From: Pseudomonadota bacterium
GTDB taxonomy: Bacteria > Pseudomonadota > Gammaproteobacteria > Pseudomonadales > Oceanobacteraceae
Length of the DNA: 64,000 nucleotides
Direction of reading: 5' to 3'
Assembly: GCA_030145845.1 (NCBI GenBank)
Contig: JAIXHJ010000011.1
Coordinates: 1 to 64,000 of the forward strand
A model generated the notes under the pieces. That model made no database searches. It was not told where the DNA came from and saw only the letters and a list, made by a program, of their open reading frames with translations. The stretch's first letter is position 1. Every line of letters begins with the position of its first letter. This document shows, in pieces, positions 9,167-17,984 of this stretch. A program made the position numbers and the translations under genes.

Positions 9167-10513
9167 ATGAATAAATTTGCCGCCCTGATCATTGATGATG
9201 AACCCGATATCCGCACCCTGATAGCCATGACCCTGCAGCGTATGGATCTGGACTGCTATCAGGCCGCCAACGTCAGCGAAGCCCTGGCTCTGCTCGACCA
9301 GCGCCCCTATCACTTCTGCATCACCGACATGAAGCTGCCGGACGGCAATGGTCTGGACCTGATCGGTGTCTGCAATAACCGCTTCCCGGATATGCCGGTG
9401 GCCATGATCACCGCCTACGGCAATATGGAACTGGCCGTCAACGCGCTGAAATCCGGCGCCTTTGATGTGGTGGCCAAACCGCTGGATACTGAACGTCTGC
9501 GTGATCTGGTCAAAGCCGCCCTGCGCCTGACCAAGGTTCCGGCCAACATCGAAAATATCCCGTCCGGGGATGGCCTGCTGGGCCATTCACCGGGCATGCG
9601 CGATCTGAAGGCCAAGATCCACAAAGTAGCCCGCACCCAGGCACCGGTCTTTATTCAGGGGGAATCCGGTACCGGCAAAGAGCTGGTTGCACGCCTGATT
9701 CATCACCAGAGTGCCCGTATGGACCAGCCGTTTGTGGCCGTGAACTGCGGTGCGATTCCGCGCGACCTGATGGAAAGCGAGTTCTTTGGCCACAGCAAAG
9801 GCAGTTTTACCGGTGCCAGCAATGACAAAGCCGGCTTTTTCCGGGCCGCCGACGGCGGCACCCTGTTTCTGGATGAAGTGGCGGAACTGCCGCTGGATAT
9901 GCAGGCCAAGCTGCTGCGCGCCATTCAGGAAAAGTCGGTACGCAGCGTTGGTGCCGAACTGGAAGCCCCGGTGGATGTCCGCATCCTGTGCGCCAGCCAC
10001 CGTGACCTGGGTGAACTGGTACAGGCGGAGCAGTTCCGTCAGGACCTGTATTTCCGTCTCAACGTGATTCAGATTGATGTACCACGCCTGGCCGAGCGGC
10101 GTGAAGACATTCCCATGCTGATCAGCCACTTCGTCAGTAAGTATTCCGGTGAGTGGGGTATGCCGGAAATCACCCTGGATGCCGATGCCCGGGAAGCCCT
10201 GCTGCATTATGATTTTCCGGGGAATGTGCGCGAGCTGGAAAATATCCTGCAACGCGCCGTTACGCTGGCCGAAGGTGACAGCATTTCCTTGCCGGACCTG
10301 AACCTCAACAAACCCCGTTCGGCCACACCGGAACAGAAAACAGAGCAGCGCATTGAGACCAATAATCTCGAAGCCTACCTGGAAAACATTGAACGCACCG
10401 CGATCACTCAGGCACTGGAAGCCACCCGCTGGAATAAAACTGCCGCCGCTGAAAAGCTGGGAATCAGCTTCCGCGCCCTGCGTTACCGCTGTAAAAAACT
10501 GGGAATTGACTGA
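9167..10513 (+). CDS. pilR: Sigma-54 response regulator PilR
   Basis: PilR is an NtrC-family activator phosphorylated by PilS that turns on sigma-54 transcription of pilin genes. The receiver domain has the phospho-acceptor Asp54 (CITDMKLPDGNG). The AAA+ domain has Walker A GESGTGKEL and GSFTGA in the sigma-54 contact loop (Ser in place of Ala). The C-terminus is a Fis-type HTH (TAAAEKLGISFRALRYRCKK). The length is 448 residues. I found no sigma-54 site for it directly in front of the fimT-like gene downstream. Confidence 0.95.
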   Translation: MNKFAALIIDDEPDIRTLIAMTLQRMDLDCYQAANVSEALALLDQRPYHFCITDMKLPDGNGLDLIGVCNNRFPDMPVAMITAYGNMELAVNALKSGAFDVVAKPLDTERLRDLVKAALRLTKVPANIENIPSGDGLLGHSPGMRDLKAKIHKVARTQAPVFIQGESGTGKELVARLIHHQSARMDQPFVAVNCGAIPRDLMESEFFGHSKGSFTGASNDKAGFFRAADGGTLFLDEVAELPLDMQAKLLRAIQEKSVRSVGAELEAPVDVRILCASHRDLGELVQAEQFRQDLYFRLNVIQIDVPRLAERREDIPMLISHFVSKYSGEWGMPEITLDADAREALLHYDFPGNVRELENILQRAVTLAEGDSISLPDLNLNKPRSATPEQKTEQRIETNNLEAYLENIERTAITQALEATRWNKTAAAEKLGISFRALRYRCKKLGID

Positions 10514-10613
10514 ATTTCATACCCCCGTCCGAGTGACAGACAGAGCAGCCCCGTTAAAGTCGGTACCAGGGTACGGATACCCGCCAGAACAATAAATGAC
10601 AGGGAGACTCGCT

Positions 10614-11174
10614 ATGTGCAAAGGATATGCACAGCAGGGTATGACGCTGCTTGAACTGCTGGTTACCACACTGATTCTTTCCATTACCCTCACCGCCGGA
10701 GTACCGGCGCTGAACCGCTTTTCTGACCGCAACGCCGCCCGTCAGCAAATTACCCAGCTGAAACAGATTATCAGCTATACCCGCCTGCAGGCCTCGGTAC
10801 TGGGGACCCGGGTCAGCCTCTGCCCGATGCAGAATAATCAGTGCACCAGTAACTGGAATCAGACTCTGACGGTGTTTACCGACCCAAATAACAATCATGT
10901 GGTGGACAGCGGCGAAACCCTGCTGCGCTACTTCCGCGCCAGTGACAGCGACAAGGAATACAGACATTACAACCGTTCCGCCCTGTCATTTGACGGGCGC
11001 GGCTATGCCGGTGGTTACAACGGTTCATTTTCATATTGTTACAGGGCATCCGTACGCACCGGAGCCGCTCTGATTATTTCCCGCAATGGCAGAATCCGTG
11101 CCGGGCTCGACTCTGATCAGGATGGCCTGCCGGAAACTGCCGGCGGTAAAAATGTGAGCTGTGCCGCAAACTGA
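10614..11174 (+). CDS. FimT/GspH-type minor pseudopilin
   Basis: A minor type IV pilus subunit of 186 residues. The class III leader MCKGYAQQG is cleaved before MTLLELLVTTLILS (Gly -1, Glu +5), the prepilin peptidase signature and hydrophobic N-terminal helix. The C-terminal GspH-like domain carries several Cys (CPM, NNQC, SYCYR, VSC). The ATG at 10614 has AGGGAG seven bases upstream, so an ATG 18 bases earlier is unlikely. It stands 100 bases after pilR and 112 bases before pilX. FimT and FimU types cannot be told apart securely by eye; because a second GspH-type gene lies after pilY1, this is probably the FimT member. Confidence 0.85.
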   Translation: MCKGYAQQGMTLLELLVTTLILSITLTAGVPALNRFSDRNAARQQITQLKQIISYTRLQASVLGTRVSLCPMQNNQCTSNWNQTLTVFTDPNNNHVVDSGETLLRYFRASDSDKEYRHYNRSALSFDGRGYAGGYNGSFSYCYRASVRTGAALIISRNGRIRAGLDSDQDGLPETAGGKNVSCAAN

Positions 11175-11286
11175 CCCGCAGGCATTCCACTTACAGCCCG
11201 TAAACGACCGCTGATCGTCCGCCGCTGGATTTCACTGCCGCCAGGGATATGCTGAAATCAGAGATATATCTATCGGCAGGTGAAAC

Positions 11287-11820
11287 ATGCTCCGTCTACA
11301 TCCATCCGCTCCGCTGCGGATGCAGGGCTCGGCCCTCGTTCTCAGTCTGGTCATTCTGACCGCCATTACGCTCGGCGCTATGGTCGCGATGCAGCGCTCG
11401 ACCCTGCAGCTGCGCATGGTCAGTAACATGCAGCACGACAAACAGGTCTTCGACGCGACCTACAGCTATATATCCCAGGCCTATTACCTGATGAATGAGA
11501 ATTCTTCAGACACACGCTCCATGCTGGCGGCGATCCTGGCCAATGACAGCACGACCTATGAGGTATACAGCACCAACAACTGGAGCGAGCCATCCACACC
11601 ATCCGTTGTTGGTGATGTTGATGGAACACTGGCTACATCCACCTCAACCGCGGCCGGTAATGCCAGTAACCCCAATTACCTGAAAGGGAATACCGGTAAC
11701 TCCGCCGGCTCCCAGCAGACCTACTATTTTACTTATAACGCAACCGGAACAGATTCGTCCGGCCGGATTTCCTCGACGCAGGAAATTGGCCTGAGCTACA
11801 GTGCTCCGTCCGGGCAATAA
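11287..11820 (+). CDS. pilX: Minor pilin assembly protein PilX
   Basis: PilX-type proteins lack a canonical prepilin cleavage Glu but keep the hydrophobic helix. Here MQGSALVLSLVILTAITLG (about residues 12-30) is followed by QRSTLQLRMVSNMQ, the PilX N-terminal pattern. The protein is 177 residues with a Ser/Thr/Asn-rich, probably surface-exposed C-terminal half and no Cys. The ribosome site AGGTGA sits just before the ATG. PilX normally lies directly before pilY1; here an extra small gene is between them. Confidence 0.8.
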   Translation: MLRLHPSAPLRMQGSALVLSLVILTAITLGAMVAMQRSTLQLRMVSNMQHDKQVFDATYSYISQAYYLMNENSSDTRSMLAAILANDSTTYEVYSTNNWSEPSTPSVVGDVDGTLATSTSTAAGNASNPNYLKGNTGNSAGSQQTYYFTYNATGTDSSGRISSTQEIGLSYSAPSGQ

Positions 11821-11831
11821 GAGGGAAGACT

Positions 11832-12170
11832 ATGAAAATTCTGTTATCTGTTATCGCTCTGTCCCTGCTGACTTTAACAGCAAAAGCTGACATCTACGGT
11901 ATTGTTGAATTCCCGCTTAACGCTTATGACCTGGTAACCTTTTCAAGTAGCCAGGTAACGGCCCGGCTGTGTGACGGCTGTGAAGTCAGTACGGTTAAAG
12001 CCGGTGAGGCGGTCAGTTATTTTGAAAAAAATGACCCCGTAAACCTGCAGGCAGCCACAGAGCTCTACGTATCCAAGAAATACAGCACGGTATCTCTGTT
12101 TATCGACAACCGGACCAACACCCTGAGCTACATCCGCTTCGGGGAATTTGAAGAAGGCACAGACGAATGA
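11832..12170 (+). CDS. Small periplasmic CxxC protein between pilX and pilY1
   Basis: I do not recognise this family. The 112-residue product has a signal peptide (MKILLSVIALSLLTLTAKA) and a mature domain of about 93 residues with one CxxC motif (CDGC, Cys47/Cys50). The rest looks like a small beta-rich domain (VSLFIDNRTNTLSYIRFGEF). It starts 11 bases after pilX with GAGGGAAG as ribosome site, and ends 17 bases before the pilY1 start, so it belongs to the pilus operon. P. aeruginosa has a small pilY2 gene after pilY1, but I see no likeness. A role in folding or redox of PilY1 is a guess based on the CxxC and position. Confidence 0.75.
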   Translation: MKILLSVIALSLLTLTAKADIYGIVEFPLNAYDLVTFSSSQVTARLCDGCEVSTVKAGEAVSYFEKNDPVNLQAATELYVSKKYSTVSLFIDNRTNTLSYIRFGEFEEGTDE

Positions 12171-12187
12171 GCCGCGGGGATAAAAGA

Positions 12188-15100
12188 ATGAAAAAGCTGA
12201 TACTCTCTTCTCTTCTGGTATTGTCCGCCCCGTTGACTCTGGCAGATGATACCGAAATCTATACCGGCACCGCCGCCAGCTCGGCTGATCCTAACGTTAT
12301 TTTTCTGTTCGATACATCGGGCAGTATGAACAACAGCGCTATTGGTCAGGATGGTACTTACAGCACCCGGATTGAAGTGTCCAAAGATGCTGCGAAAACC
12401 ATTATTTCCGGTCTTTCCAACATGAACATCGGCATTATGCAGTTTGACTACACCAGGTCAGGCAGCACGCCGATTAACAGTTCCATTTATAAAACTTCCG
12501 CTAAACTGGAGACTGTTAACCGTAATTATGGCGGGCTGGTTGTCACCCCGGTTGCCACCATTAACGACGAAAGCAACCTGAACAATCTGCTTTATGCTCT
12601 CGATAAACTGGAGGGTGACGCCTATACCCCACTGGTAGAAGCCTATGACGAAGCCGCCCGCTATATGCGCGGTGAAGACGTCAAATATGGTAAGCGTTAT
12701 GGTTACGGTACCTGCAGTGCTTCTGACGTCCCCGTTGGCAGTGGCAGCTCTACTGATACCACCAGAACCCAGGTGTGTATCGCCTATAAAGACTGGTGGG
12801 GACGGAAGATTAAGTCCAGAGATCATTGTGAGGCCTACGATACTGTATCGGTAGAGACAAGAGGGGGATGGGAAGATTCCCGTGAATGTGTTGACTGGGA
12901 CAGTTATACCGATAATTACGGCAGCTGTACCGAGTATGGTTATTATGTAACCACCACCACAACAACAACCGATGATGATGACTCGGTATCCGTATACTCC
13001 TGTTCAAGCTCTTCGACCGAAGGATACTTCTACGTCAGTAACAGCGCAGCCATTGATACCAGCACCGGCAAATATATATCCCCGATTCAGGATTCCTGTC
13101 AGGCAAACCATATTATTGTCTTCACCGATGGTGAAGCGAACCAGGAAGGGGAAAGTGACGACAGAATTCATACCCTGCTGGATGAAATTGATTCTTCCAA
13201 GTGGTCAGGTTATACCGGCGTTACAGATGACTGTAATACAACCTGGGGCAGTGACTACAGTTGTATGGAAGAACTGGCTTATTACCTGTATCAGAGCGAC
13301 AACATAGATGACTCCGACCTGACAACAGACCACGACCCCACTGCCGAAGGTGAGCAGCGTATTATCACGCATACCGTGGGTGGATTCCTGTCCAGTACAT
13401 CTTCAGCACAGAAAGTCCTCAACCGGACTGCCAGCTATGGTGGTGGTATTGCCGCAACAGCATCGGATTATGATTCTCTGGTCGAGGCTCTGCAGACCGT
13501 ATTCAACGAAATTGCCTCGTCGTCCGGCAGTTTTACGGCACCTTCCGTCGCGGTAAACGCCCTGAACCGTCTGGAAAACTCCGATGAGCTGTATTACACC
13601 ATTTTTGAACCAGCAACCGTTATCGGCTGGAACGGCAACCTGAAACGCTACAAACTGGGCAGCGATGGTGAAATTTACGACGCCAATGATGTTCTTGCAG
13701 TTGATACCACAACCGGTTTCTTCTCTGATAATGCCCGCAGCTTCTGGACACTTGATGCAGCAGCACCTGATGGTGATGAAGTAACTGCCGGCGGAGCATC
13801 CAGTCGTCTGAGTCTGGGGCGGAATATCTATACCCATCTCAGTACCGAGTCAGACAACAGCGCTCTGAATACAACCTTGATTACCGAACAGACCAGTGGT
13901 GGTTATGCTGCAACTGACGGCGTTACACAAAGTTTGTTCGGTGCGACTCAGGACTCCGATGAGTTCCTGAATATGCTGATGTGGGCCTCTGGCATTGATG
14001 TTGATGTCAGCGATACAACTCCCCGTTACCAGATTGAAGATCCGTTACACAGCCAGCCGATTATTATCCACTACGGAGTTATGGCAGACGGAGAAACCCT
14101 GGACAGTACCGTCTACTTTGGTACCAACTCCGGTTATCTGCATGCGATTGATTCCAACAAGGACAATCCGCAGGAACGCTTCGCTTTTATTCCGGAAGCC
14201 CTGTTACCGAATATCTATGACTATTACGTAAACAATAATGAATACGGTAAGAGTTACGGTATGGACGGCCCTATTTCCTACTATCTCGATGAAGCAGACA
14301 ACACCGGTGAAATTAAATCCGTCGTTGACGACAACGATCATGCATACCTGTATGCCGGTATGCGTCGCGGTGGCCGTAACTACTATGCGCTGGATATTTC
14401 CGATCGCGATAATCCGGTCTTTATGTGGCAGATCACTGGCGGCAGTGGAGACTTCACTGAACTGGGCCAGACCTGGTCAGAAATGACGCCGATTGATATT
14501 GATCCTTCAGTATTCGGCATTACCAGCGATGAAGAGACCATTAAAGCCCTGGTCTTTGGCGGTGGTTATGACGCTGATGAAGATGACAACAATACAACCA
14601 GCAGCACACGCATCTCACATGATGTGGGTAATGCCATCTATATTGTTGATGCGCAGACCGGCGACCTCATCTGGAAGGCCTCCCCTGCCGGCACGGCGGA
14701 TCTGACAGTGTCTGACATGACAAACAGCTTTGTCGGCGATATTACGCCAGTGGATAACGATGGCGATGGGGACATCGATATACTTTATGCTGCTGACATG
14801 GGTGGCCGGATCTGGCGTTTCGACATCAATCATTTCTCCGGCAGCAATTACAGAGCCACCATTATTGCTGACCTGAACACAGGAACCACTACCGGTAATA
14901 CCCGCTTCTATACCTCAGTGGATGTCTCCTACGCAGAAGGGTCTGAAGGGGATCGCTACCAGATTGCTATCGGTTCAGGCTACCGTGCACACCCGTTAAA
15001 TGAGGATGTCACCGATCATTTCTATGTCATTAATGATTTCATGGTTAATGAAAGTACAACAGCACTTGAAGATCTTCTGAATAACTACAGCACACTCAGC

Positions 15101-15586
15101 CGCTCTGATCTGGTGGACTACGCGGATTACAACAAGTCATCCACCACGGTTGAACAGAAAAAAGTCGGCGTTTATTTTGAACTGCCAACGGCCTATGAAA
15201 AAGTACTCAGTAATTCGCTGACGGCAGACAACATTGTCTATTTCACCAGTTACATCCCACCAGACAGTACTGCCACATCCAGTAACTGTACTCCGGCTAC
15301 CGGTAACGGCCGTCTGTATACTCTGGCGATCGGGAACGCAGCCAGCAGTGGTACCAGTACATCAGATAACAGTGGGGGTACGGAAGATGGGGTGACCGTA
15401 ACCGGTACCGACCTCACACAGTCCGGTATTCCGGCCGAGCCGGTTCTGGTATACCCTCCGGATGATGAGAATAAACCGGATGATGATGATGATGACTGCG
15501 TGTCAAAAGCCATTCTGGTTGGTAGTGAGTCCATCAGCCTGAACTCCTGTGCAACCATGAACAAGAGTTTCTGGCATGAGCTGTAA
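12188..15586 (+). CDS. pilY1: Type IV pilus tip adhesin/assembly factor PilY1
   Basis: PilY1 is the large calcium-binding protein at the pilus tip or cell surface needed for pilus biogenesis and surface sensing. The product (1132 residues) has a signal peptide (MKKLILSSLLVLSAPLTLA) and an N-terminal von Willebrand A domain with MIDAS motif DTSGS (residues 42-46) and IIVFTDGE near residue 310. A Cys- and Thr-rich insertion lies between these. The C-terminal PilY1 beta-propeller contains the Ca2+ loop DNDGDGDIDILYAADMGG near residue 855. The tail is Asp-rich. I prefer the ATG at 12188 (GGGGA seven bases upstream); an in-frame ATG at 12167 overlaps the preceding stop. Composition looks more AT-rich than the housekeeping genes. 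Confidence 0.93.
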   Translation: MKKLILSSLLVLSAPLTLADDTEIYTGTAASSADPNVIFLFDTSGSMNNSAIGQDGTYSTRIEVSKDAAKTIISGLSNMNIGIMQFDYTRSGSTPINSSIYKTSAKLETVNRNYGGLVVTPVATINDESNLNNLLYALDKLEGDAYTPLVEAYDEAARYMRGEDVKYGKRYGYGTCSASDVPVGSGSSTDTTRTQVCIAYKDWWGRKIKSRDHCEAYDTVSVETRGGWEDSRECVDWDSYTDNYGSCTEYGYYVTTTTTTTDDDDSVSVYSCSSSSTEGYFYVSNSAAIDTSTGKYISPIQDSCQANHIIVFTDGEANQEGESDDRIHTLLDEIDSSKWSGYTGVTDDCNTTWGSDYSCMEELAYYLYQSDNIDDSDLTTDHDPTAEGEQRIITHTVGGFLSSTSSAQKVLNRTASYGGGIAATASDYDSLVEALQTVFNEIASSSGSFTAPSVAVNALNRLENSDELYYTIFEPATVIGWNGNLKRYKLGSDGEIYDANDVLAVDTTTGFFSDNARSFWTLDAAAPDGDEVTAGGASSRLSLGRNIYTHLSTESDNSALNTTLITEQTSGGYAATDGVTQSLFGATQDSDEFLNMLMWASGIDVDVSDTTPRYQIEDPLHSQPIIIHYGVMADGETLDSTVYFGTNSGYLHAIDSNKDNPQERFAFIPEALLPNIYDYYVNNNEYGKSYGMDGPISYYLDEADNTGEIKSVVDDNDHAYLYAGMRRGGRNYYALDISDRDNPVFMWQITGGSGDFTELGQTWSEMTPIDIDPSVFGITSDEETIKALVFGGGYDADEDDNNTTSSTRISHDVGNAIYIVDAQTGDLIWKASPAGTADLTVSDMTNSFVGDITPVDNDGDGDIDILYAADMGGRIWRFDINHFSGSNYRATIIADLNTGTTTGNTRFYTSVDVSYAEGSEGDRYQIAIGSGYRAHPLNEDVTDHFYVINDFMVNESTTALEDLLNNYSTLSRSDLVDYADYNKSSTTVEQKKVGVYFELPTAYEKVLSNSLTADNIVYFTSYIPPDSTATSSNCTPATGNGRLYTLAIGNAASSGTSTSDNSGGTEDGVTVTGTDLTQSGIPAEPVLVYPPDDENKPDDDDDDCVSKAILVGSESISLNSCATMNKSFWHEL

Positions 15587-15600
15587 TCGGTAATAACGGA

Positions 15601-16098
15601 ATGAAGTATCAGAAAATACATGTCACCTCGTTACAGGGGTTCACTCTGATTGAGCTCATGACAGTGGTCCTTATCGTTGCCATTGTTGCTTCTATCGGAG
15701 CCCCCAGCTTTCAGAAAATGGTGGCTAACCGCCAGGCCGAGCGACTCAGGAGTGAGCTGCAACTGGATATCAGTTTTGCCAGAAGTCAGTCGGTTACCTT
15801 CAGCGATCAGGTAACGGTCACTCCTTTAGCTGATAACTGGGATACCGGCTGGCAGGTACTCAGAGGAACGACCGAGCTGAGAAACCGTGGCAGCGCGGAC
15901 AACCCGATGGCGGATTCAGGAACCATTACATCAGCAGACTTCAGCACTGCAACCCCGCTCACCTTTGACCGTCAGGGACGGGCAACAACGACCGGCTCAA
16001 TACGCATTCTGGTGGATAACTGCTACGGTGACAGGGACTACACCCTGTCCATCAATCAGATTGGCCAGATAGTTGTCGCGGAGGCTACATGCCCATGA
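15601..16098 (+). CDS. fimU: Minor pilin FimU (GspH/FimT family)
   Basis: A 165-residue minor pilin. Leader MKYQKIHVTSLQG is cleaved before FTLIELMTVVLIVAIVAS (Gly -1, Phe +1, Glu +5). The C-terminal domain ends with two Cys (NCYGD, ATCP) in the pattern of GspH/FimU proteins. FimU primes pilus assembly together with PilV, PilW, PilX and PilE. It is 14 bases after pilY1 and overlaps pilV by 10 bases. The FimU name rests on its position before pilV; FimT is the alternative. Confidence 0.85.
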   Translation: MKYQKIHVTSLQGFTLIELMTVVLIVAIVASIGAPSFQKMVANRQAERLRSELQLDISFARSQSVTFSDQVTVTPLADNWDTGWQVLRGTTELRNRGSADNPMADSGTITSADFSTATPLTFDRQGRATTTGSIRILVDNCYGDRDYTLSINQIGQIVVAEATCP

Positions 16099-16679
16099 TT
16101 TCCTTCAAAGATCATCAGGGGTTCAGCATGGTAGAAGTTCTGGTAACCCTGGCAATTACCATCATCGGGCTGGTCGGTCTTGCCAGTCTGCAGCTGCAGG
16201 CTTCGCGCTCAGCATCGGACACAGGCAACCGTTCCCAGGCCGTCTGGATTATCGAAGATCTGACCAATCGTATCCGTGCCAATACCGGAGGTCTGGAAAA
16301 CTATGATACCGGTGGTTCTGCCTACAGTTGTGGCACCACACCATCCAAAGTCTGCTCCGCCTACCACGATGGCAGCAGCCGCCGTACGGCAAATACAAGT
16401 TGTACAACTGCTGATCAGGCTGAATCCGATATCTGGGAAATGGCCTGCGGTTATGGAGCCGAGGTAAGCGGCAGCGCAACAACCCGCAGCAGTGCTGCGG
16501 ATTTTATTGCTAACCCGGAATTAACCATTGATGTTGATACCGTCACCAGACAGGTCACGATTGATCTGAGCTGGGATGTCCGCAGCAGCGGCCAGGACAG
16601 TGAAGGCAACAGCGTTTACTCAGGGCAGGCTGAAGTCAAAACAGCCAGGGCAGAAATTCAGACAGTGATATATCCATGA
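16089..16679 (+). CDS. pilV: Minor pilin PilV
   Basis: Prepilin of 196 residues; leader MPMISFKDHQG is cleaved before FSMVEVLVTLAITIIGLVGL (Glu +5), with the PilV-type LQLQASRSASDTGNRSQA following the helix. Cys pairs in the globular part (YSCGTTPSKVC, TSCTTADQ, MACGYG) suggest disulfides. It overlaps fimU by 10 bases and pilW by 4, so translation is coupled along the operon. Confidence 0.9.
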   Translation: MPMISFKDHQGFSMVEVLVTLAITIIGLVGLASLQLQASRSASDTGNRSQAVWIIEDLTNRIRANTGGLENYDTGGSAYSCGTTPSKVCSAYHDGSSRRTANTSCTTADQAESDIWEMACGYGAEVSGSATTRSSAADFIANPELTIDVDTVTRQVTIDLSWDVRSSGQDSEGNSVYSGQAEVKTARAEIQTVIYP

Positions 16680-17491
16680 GACAATTCAAACTCCAGCGTG
16701 GTATGACCCTGGTTGAAATGATGATTGCCGGCGTACTCGGCCTTATCGTCACTTATTTCATTCTGAATATCATGGCCAACAGTAACCGCACGGCACTGAC
16801 TTCTGACGGTCTGGCGCAGGCTCAGGAGTCCGGTCGTTTTGTAATGGGCTGGCTGCAGGAAGAAGTGCGCCGTGCCGGTTACTCTGCCGACCCGACACAA
16901 ACCCTGAACAACGGTTTCGCCGATATCTGCACTGGTACCGCCACCCCACCGGATGCTGGTGCTCACTGTACCTTTGAAGCTACCGACGAGATCAGTGACC
17001 GCATCGCTATCCGCTGGTTGTATGCCAGTGACTCAACATCGACGCGGGATCAGCAGGACTGCACAGGAACTGCCCTGCCGATCACCTATGATGGTGAAAC
17101 ATTAATCGATGTTTACTGGGTCGAGCAGGATTTTGGCTCCGATGGCGATGATTACGATGATGTACTGCGTTGTGTAACGTATGTGGAAGACTCAGGGGCA
17201 GTTGTTGCTTCAGCACAGACAATCGCCAGTGGTGTGTTGGGTATGCAGGTACTCTATGGTGAAGCGCCTGATGACAATGTGACCCGTTACGTAGCCGCCA
17301 ATGAAGTCAGTGACTGGGGCGATGTCAGAGCTGTCCGGATTTCTGTACTGACACGGGCCTTTACAGCCAATACGCTTGATCGGAGAACACGAAGCTATAT
17401 CCTTCTGGATGCAGACCCGTACACTTACACAGACCGCACAGCCCGGTATGTAATGACATCGACTTTCTTTCTGCCGAATGCGGGCCTCTGA
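16676..17491 (+). CDS. pilW: Minor pilin PilW
   Basis: Prepilin of 271 residues, the largest of the minor pilins as is usual for PilW. Leader MRQFKLQRG is cleaved before MTLVEMMIAGVLGLIVTY (Glu +5). The conserved QESGRFVMGWLQEEVRRAGY follows the helix. The C-terminus YVMTSTFFLPNAGL is also typical. ATGA overlap with pilV. Confidence 0.9.
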   Translation: MRQFKLQRGMTLVEMMIAGVLGLIVTYFILNIMANSNRTALTSDGLAQAQESGRFVMGWLQEEVRRAGYSADPTQTLNNGFADICTGTATPPDAGAHCTFEATDEISDRIAIRWLYASDSTSTRDQQDCTGTALPITYDGETLIDVYWVEQDFGSDGDDYDDVLRCVTYVEDSGAVVASAQTIASGVLGMQVLYGEAPDDNVTRYVAANEVSDWGDVRAVRISVLTRAFTANTLDRRTRSYILLDADPYTYTDRTARYVMTSTFFLPNAGL

Positions 17492-17515
17492 AGCGGCATA
17501 ACAAAAGGAATATTA

Positions 17516-17953
17516 ATGAGCACCCGACGTCGTGGCTTCACTCTGATTGAACTGCTGGTCGTACTGGCCATCATCAGCATTCTTGCCTCTGTGGCCAACT
17601 CCTGGTACAGCTCATCCGTCCGGCGCGGCAACCGCGGCGAAGCCATATCCCCGATGCAGACCATACTGGATGCCCAGGAACGCTACTACGCCGACAACGT
17701 AACCTACACCACGGATCTGTCTGATCTCGGCTATGCCTCCGCTACCCTGACGACCACCAAAGGCTTTTATGTTATCAATGCCCAGACCTGTGATGACAGC
17801 AGCGGAGCTGCCATGGCACTGACCCAATGTGTTGAGCTTTATGCAACGGCACAGGGCCTGCAGACCCAGGACGGAGATCTGGTAACCAATACTCTGGGCA
17901 GGCAGGAGCGGGTTATGCCGGATGGCACGATCAGGGAATGGACCGGAAACTGA
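17516..17953 (+). CDS. pilE: Type IV pilin-like protein PilE
   Basis: Prepilin of 145 residues; a very short leader MSTRRRG is cleaved before FTLIELLVVLAIISILASVA (Glu +5). The globular domain has ERYYADNVTYTTDLSDLGY, the PilE/pilin fold hallmark, and a Cys pair (QTCDDSS, TQCVEL) forming the D-region disulfide. AAAAGGA precedes the ATG. It closes the minor pilin block and is followed by a terminator. It is a minor pilin by context; the major pilin gene is not in this window. Confidence 0.88.
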   Translation: MSTRRRGFTLIELLVVLAIISILASVANSWYSSSVRRGNRGEAISPMQTILDAQERYYADNVTYTTDLSDLGYASATLTTTKGFYVINAQTCDDSSGAAMALTQCVELYATAQGLQTQDGDLVTNTLGRQERVMPDGTIREWTGN

Positions 17954-17959
17954 TCAAAG

Positions 17960-17984
17960 AAAAAGGGGCTCTGCGCCCCTTTTT
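17960..17984. terminator. Bidirectional terminator pilE / ispH
   Basis: A perfect 10-bp stem AAAAAGGGGC / GCCCCTTTTT with loop TCTGC and T/A tracts on both sides. It lies right after the pilE stop and touches the ispH stop codon, so it serves both convergent units. Confidence 0.92.

Noticed and set aside
10514-10613. PilR-dependent sigma-54 promoter before the fimT-like gene
   Set aside because: No element with GG and GC at -24/-12 spacing is present in this gap.
11175-11286. Sigma-54-like TGG...TGC before pilX
   Set aside because: The GG-to-GC distance is eight bases rather than ten.
12949-12985. Phase-variable repeat in pilY1
   Set aside because: The repeats are short, imperfect triplets, so changes in number would not shift the frame.
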